A stretch of 6,445 bases of DNA. It comes from JBBREP01 sp038202885 (GTDB lineage: Bacteria; Actinomycetota; Acidimicrobiia; IMCC26256; PALSA-610). A program made the position numbers and the translations under genes. The stretch is taken from contig JBBREP010000145.1 in the NCBI GenBank assembly GCA_038202885.1, forward strand, positions 1-6,445. The letters are read 5' to 3'. The notes under the pieces are model-generated. The model had not been told where the DNA came from, did no database searches, and was given only the letters and a program-made list of their open reading frames with translations. Positions 5,624 to 6,445 of this stretch are shown here, in pieces; the first letter of the stretch is position 1; every line of letters begins with the position of its first letter.

Positions 5624-6445
5624 CTAGGGGACGGAGATGACGGGGGTGCCGAGCACGGGACCGGTCCAGTCCCAGAGTTCTTTGACCGCCGTTTGATTCA
5701 TGCGGACGCAGCCATGCGACAGCGGTGTGCCGAGCTGCGAGTCGCTTTCGATCGGTGTGCCGTCGGGGTGCAACGGAATGCCGTGAAACCCGAACCACAA
5801 CCCGCTCGTGCCGCGCAGAAAGCCCTGGAAGTAGGGCAGTCGCAACGATCCCGACGACGACATTGGGATGCGCGTCTGGATTGAATACGTACCGGACGGC
5901 GGCGAGCCCGTGCGACCCGACACGAGCCACGTGTGCGAGACCGCGCCGTTGGCTTCGACGGTCCAGATGCGCTGCTGTGAGTTCGAGTAGACGATGCGCC
6001 GACCCGATCCCGACCCGCCGGGCAGGGGCGGACCGAGCGGCTGTTGCACAACCCAGTAACCCTTACCGTCGTAGGACGGAGCGATGCCGATCGATGCCAT
6101 CGAACCCGAAGGAGCGTTGGCGACTGCGCGCGCGCCGGTTGTGTAGACGTGCCCGTCGCGGCCGAGGGTCCAGTAGCCACCGGTGGGCGACAGCGCGATC
6201 GAGCTGACGGCCGCGCCATGGCTCGGATTGTTGAGCGCGGGAGCGTCGCCGTAGTGCAACACCGCGCCGTCGGCCACGAGCACCTCGTAACCGTGACCGG
6301 CCGAACTCGGCGCGATCGCGACGACGGGTCCGTTCTTCCACACGCCGGCCGCCGAACCGTAGAAGTGCGCGTCGCCAAACGTGAACACGCCACCGTCGCT
6401 GGCCACGAGCCAATAGCCATGACCGCTGGGTGTACGCGCCATCCC
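5624..6445 (-). CDS. L,D-transpeptidase (YkuD) with N-terminal propeller-like repeats (5' partial)
   Basis: Forms 3-3 cross-links in peptidoglycan, or attaches proteins to it, outside the membrane. The gene enters from the right edge; 273 codons plus stop are visible. Positions below count from the ATG at 6442, which is probably an internal Met because GMARTPSGHGYWLV continues the repeat pattern. Residues 1-133 hold four blade-like repeats of about 38-42 residues: GYWLVASDGGVFTFGDA (9-25), GYEVLVADGAVLHYGDA (51-67), GYWTLGRDGHVYTTGA (89-104) and a final GYWVVQ (128-133). A PLPGGSGSG linker leads to a YkuD domain (about 147-272) with FHGIPLH (His220) and the catalytic SHGCVRM motif (His243, Cys245, Arg247; the Cys codon is at 5708-5710), all intact. 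The 5' end with any signal peptide and further repeats is outside the window. The repeats may bind cell-wall or surface polymers; that is inference. Confidence 0.93.
   Translation of the reverse strand, partial: GMARTPSGHGYWLVASDGGVFTFGDAHFYGSAAGVWKNGPVVAIAPSSAGHGYEVLVADGAVLHYGDAPALNNPSHGAAVSSIALSPTGGYWTLGRDGHVYTTGARAVANAPSGSMASIGIAPSYDGKGYWVVQQPLGPPLPGGSGSGRRIVYSNSQQRIWTVEANGAVSHTWLVSGRTGSPPSGTYSIQTRIPMSSSGSLRLPYFQGFLRGTSGLWFGFHGIPLHPDGTPIESDSQLGTPLSHGCVRMNQTAVKELWDWTGPVLGTPVISVP

Noticed and set aside
6440..6442. ATG at the right edge as the true start of the L,D-transpeptidase
   Set aside because: The preceding in-frame Gly codon and the G-M-A-x-T-P context fit the interior of a repeat array, there is no signal peptide, and the first blade is already complete at this point.

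Overview
The window is very GC-rich DNA whose codons strongly favour G or C in the third position. It looks like a high-GC actinobacterial chromosome. The rightmost gene carries blades of the type G-Y-W-L-V-A-S-D-G-G-V-F-x-F-G-D-A-x-F-Y-G-S. From memory these are especially abundant in Acidimicrobiia (Ilumatobacter and relatives). That taxonomic placement is an inference and was not tested by search.

Layout, left to right. Bases 1-52 may hold the last codons of a plus-strand gene (weak call). Bases 53-266 hold no gene I can support. Then come three plus-strand genes: an unrecognised 189-residue protein ending in a four-cysteine zinc ribbon (267-836); a PduO-type cob(I)alamin adenosyltransferase (909-1469); and an M17 leucyl aminopeptidase with all metal-site residues intact (1568-3055). 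The adenosyltransferase and the aminopeptidase are each preceded by a near-identical 13-base element containing a TAGAmT -10-like box. A small three-copy tandem repeat lies between them.

The aminopeptidase runs by an ATGA overlap into a 570-residue lipoprotein (3052-4764). This fuses a type-1 copper cupredoxin to a NosD-like right-handed beta-helix. It overlaps, again by ATGA, a second lipoprotein (4761-5549) with conserved-looking histidine and cysteine motifs. The three genes therefore look translationally coupled, although a perfect 13-bp GC hairpin sits at the pepA/cupredoxin junction with an in-frame ATG in its loop. The two lipoproteins are the most interesting part of the window: they may act together outside the membrane, possibly in copper handling, but only the cupredoxin's copper site is directly visible.

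A large imperfect hairpin (5561-5606) lies between this operon and a convergent minus-strand gene (5624-6445, 5' end outside the window). That gene encodes propeller-like repeats fused to a C-terminal YkuD L,D-transpeptidase, a peptidoglycan cross-linking enzyme. I see no rRNA, tRNA, CRISPR array, insertion sequence or phage gene.
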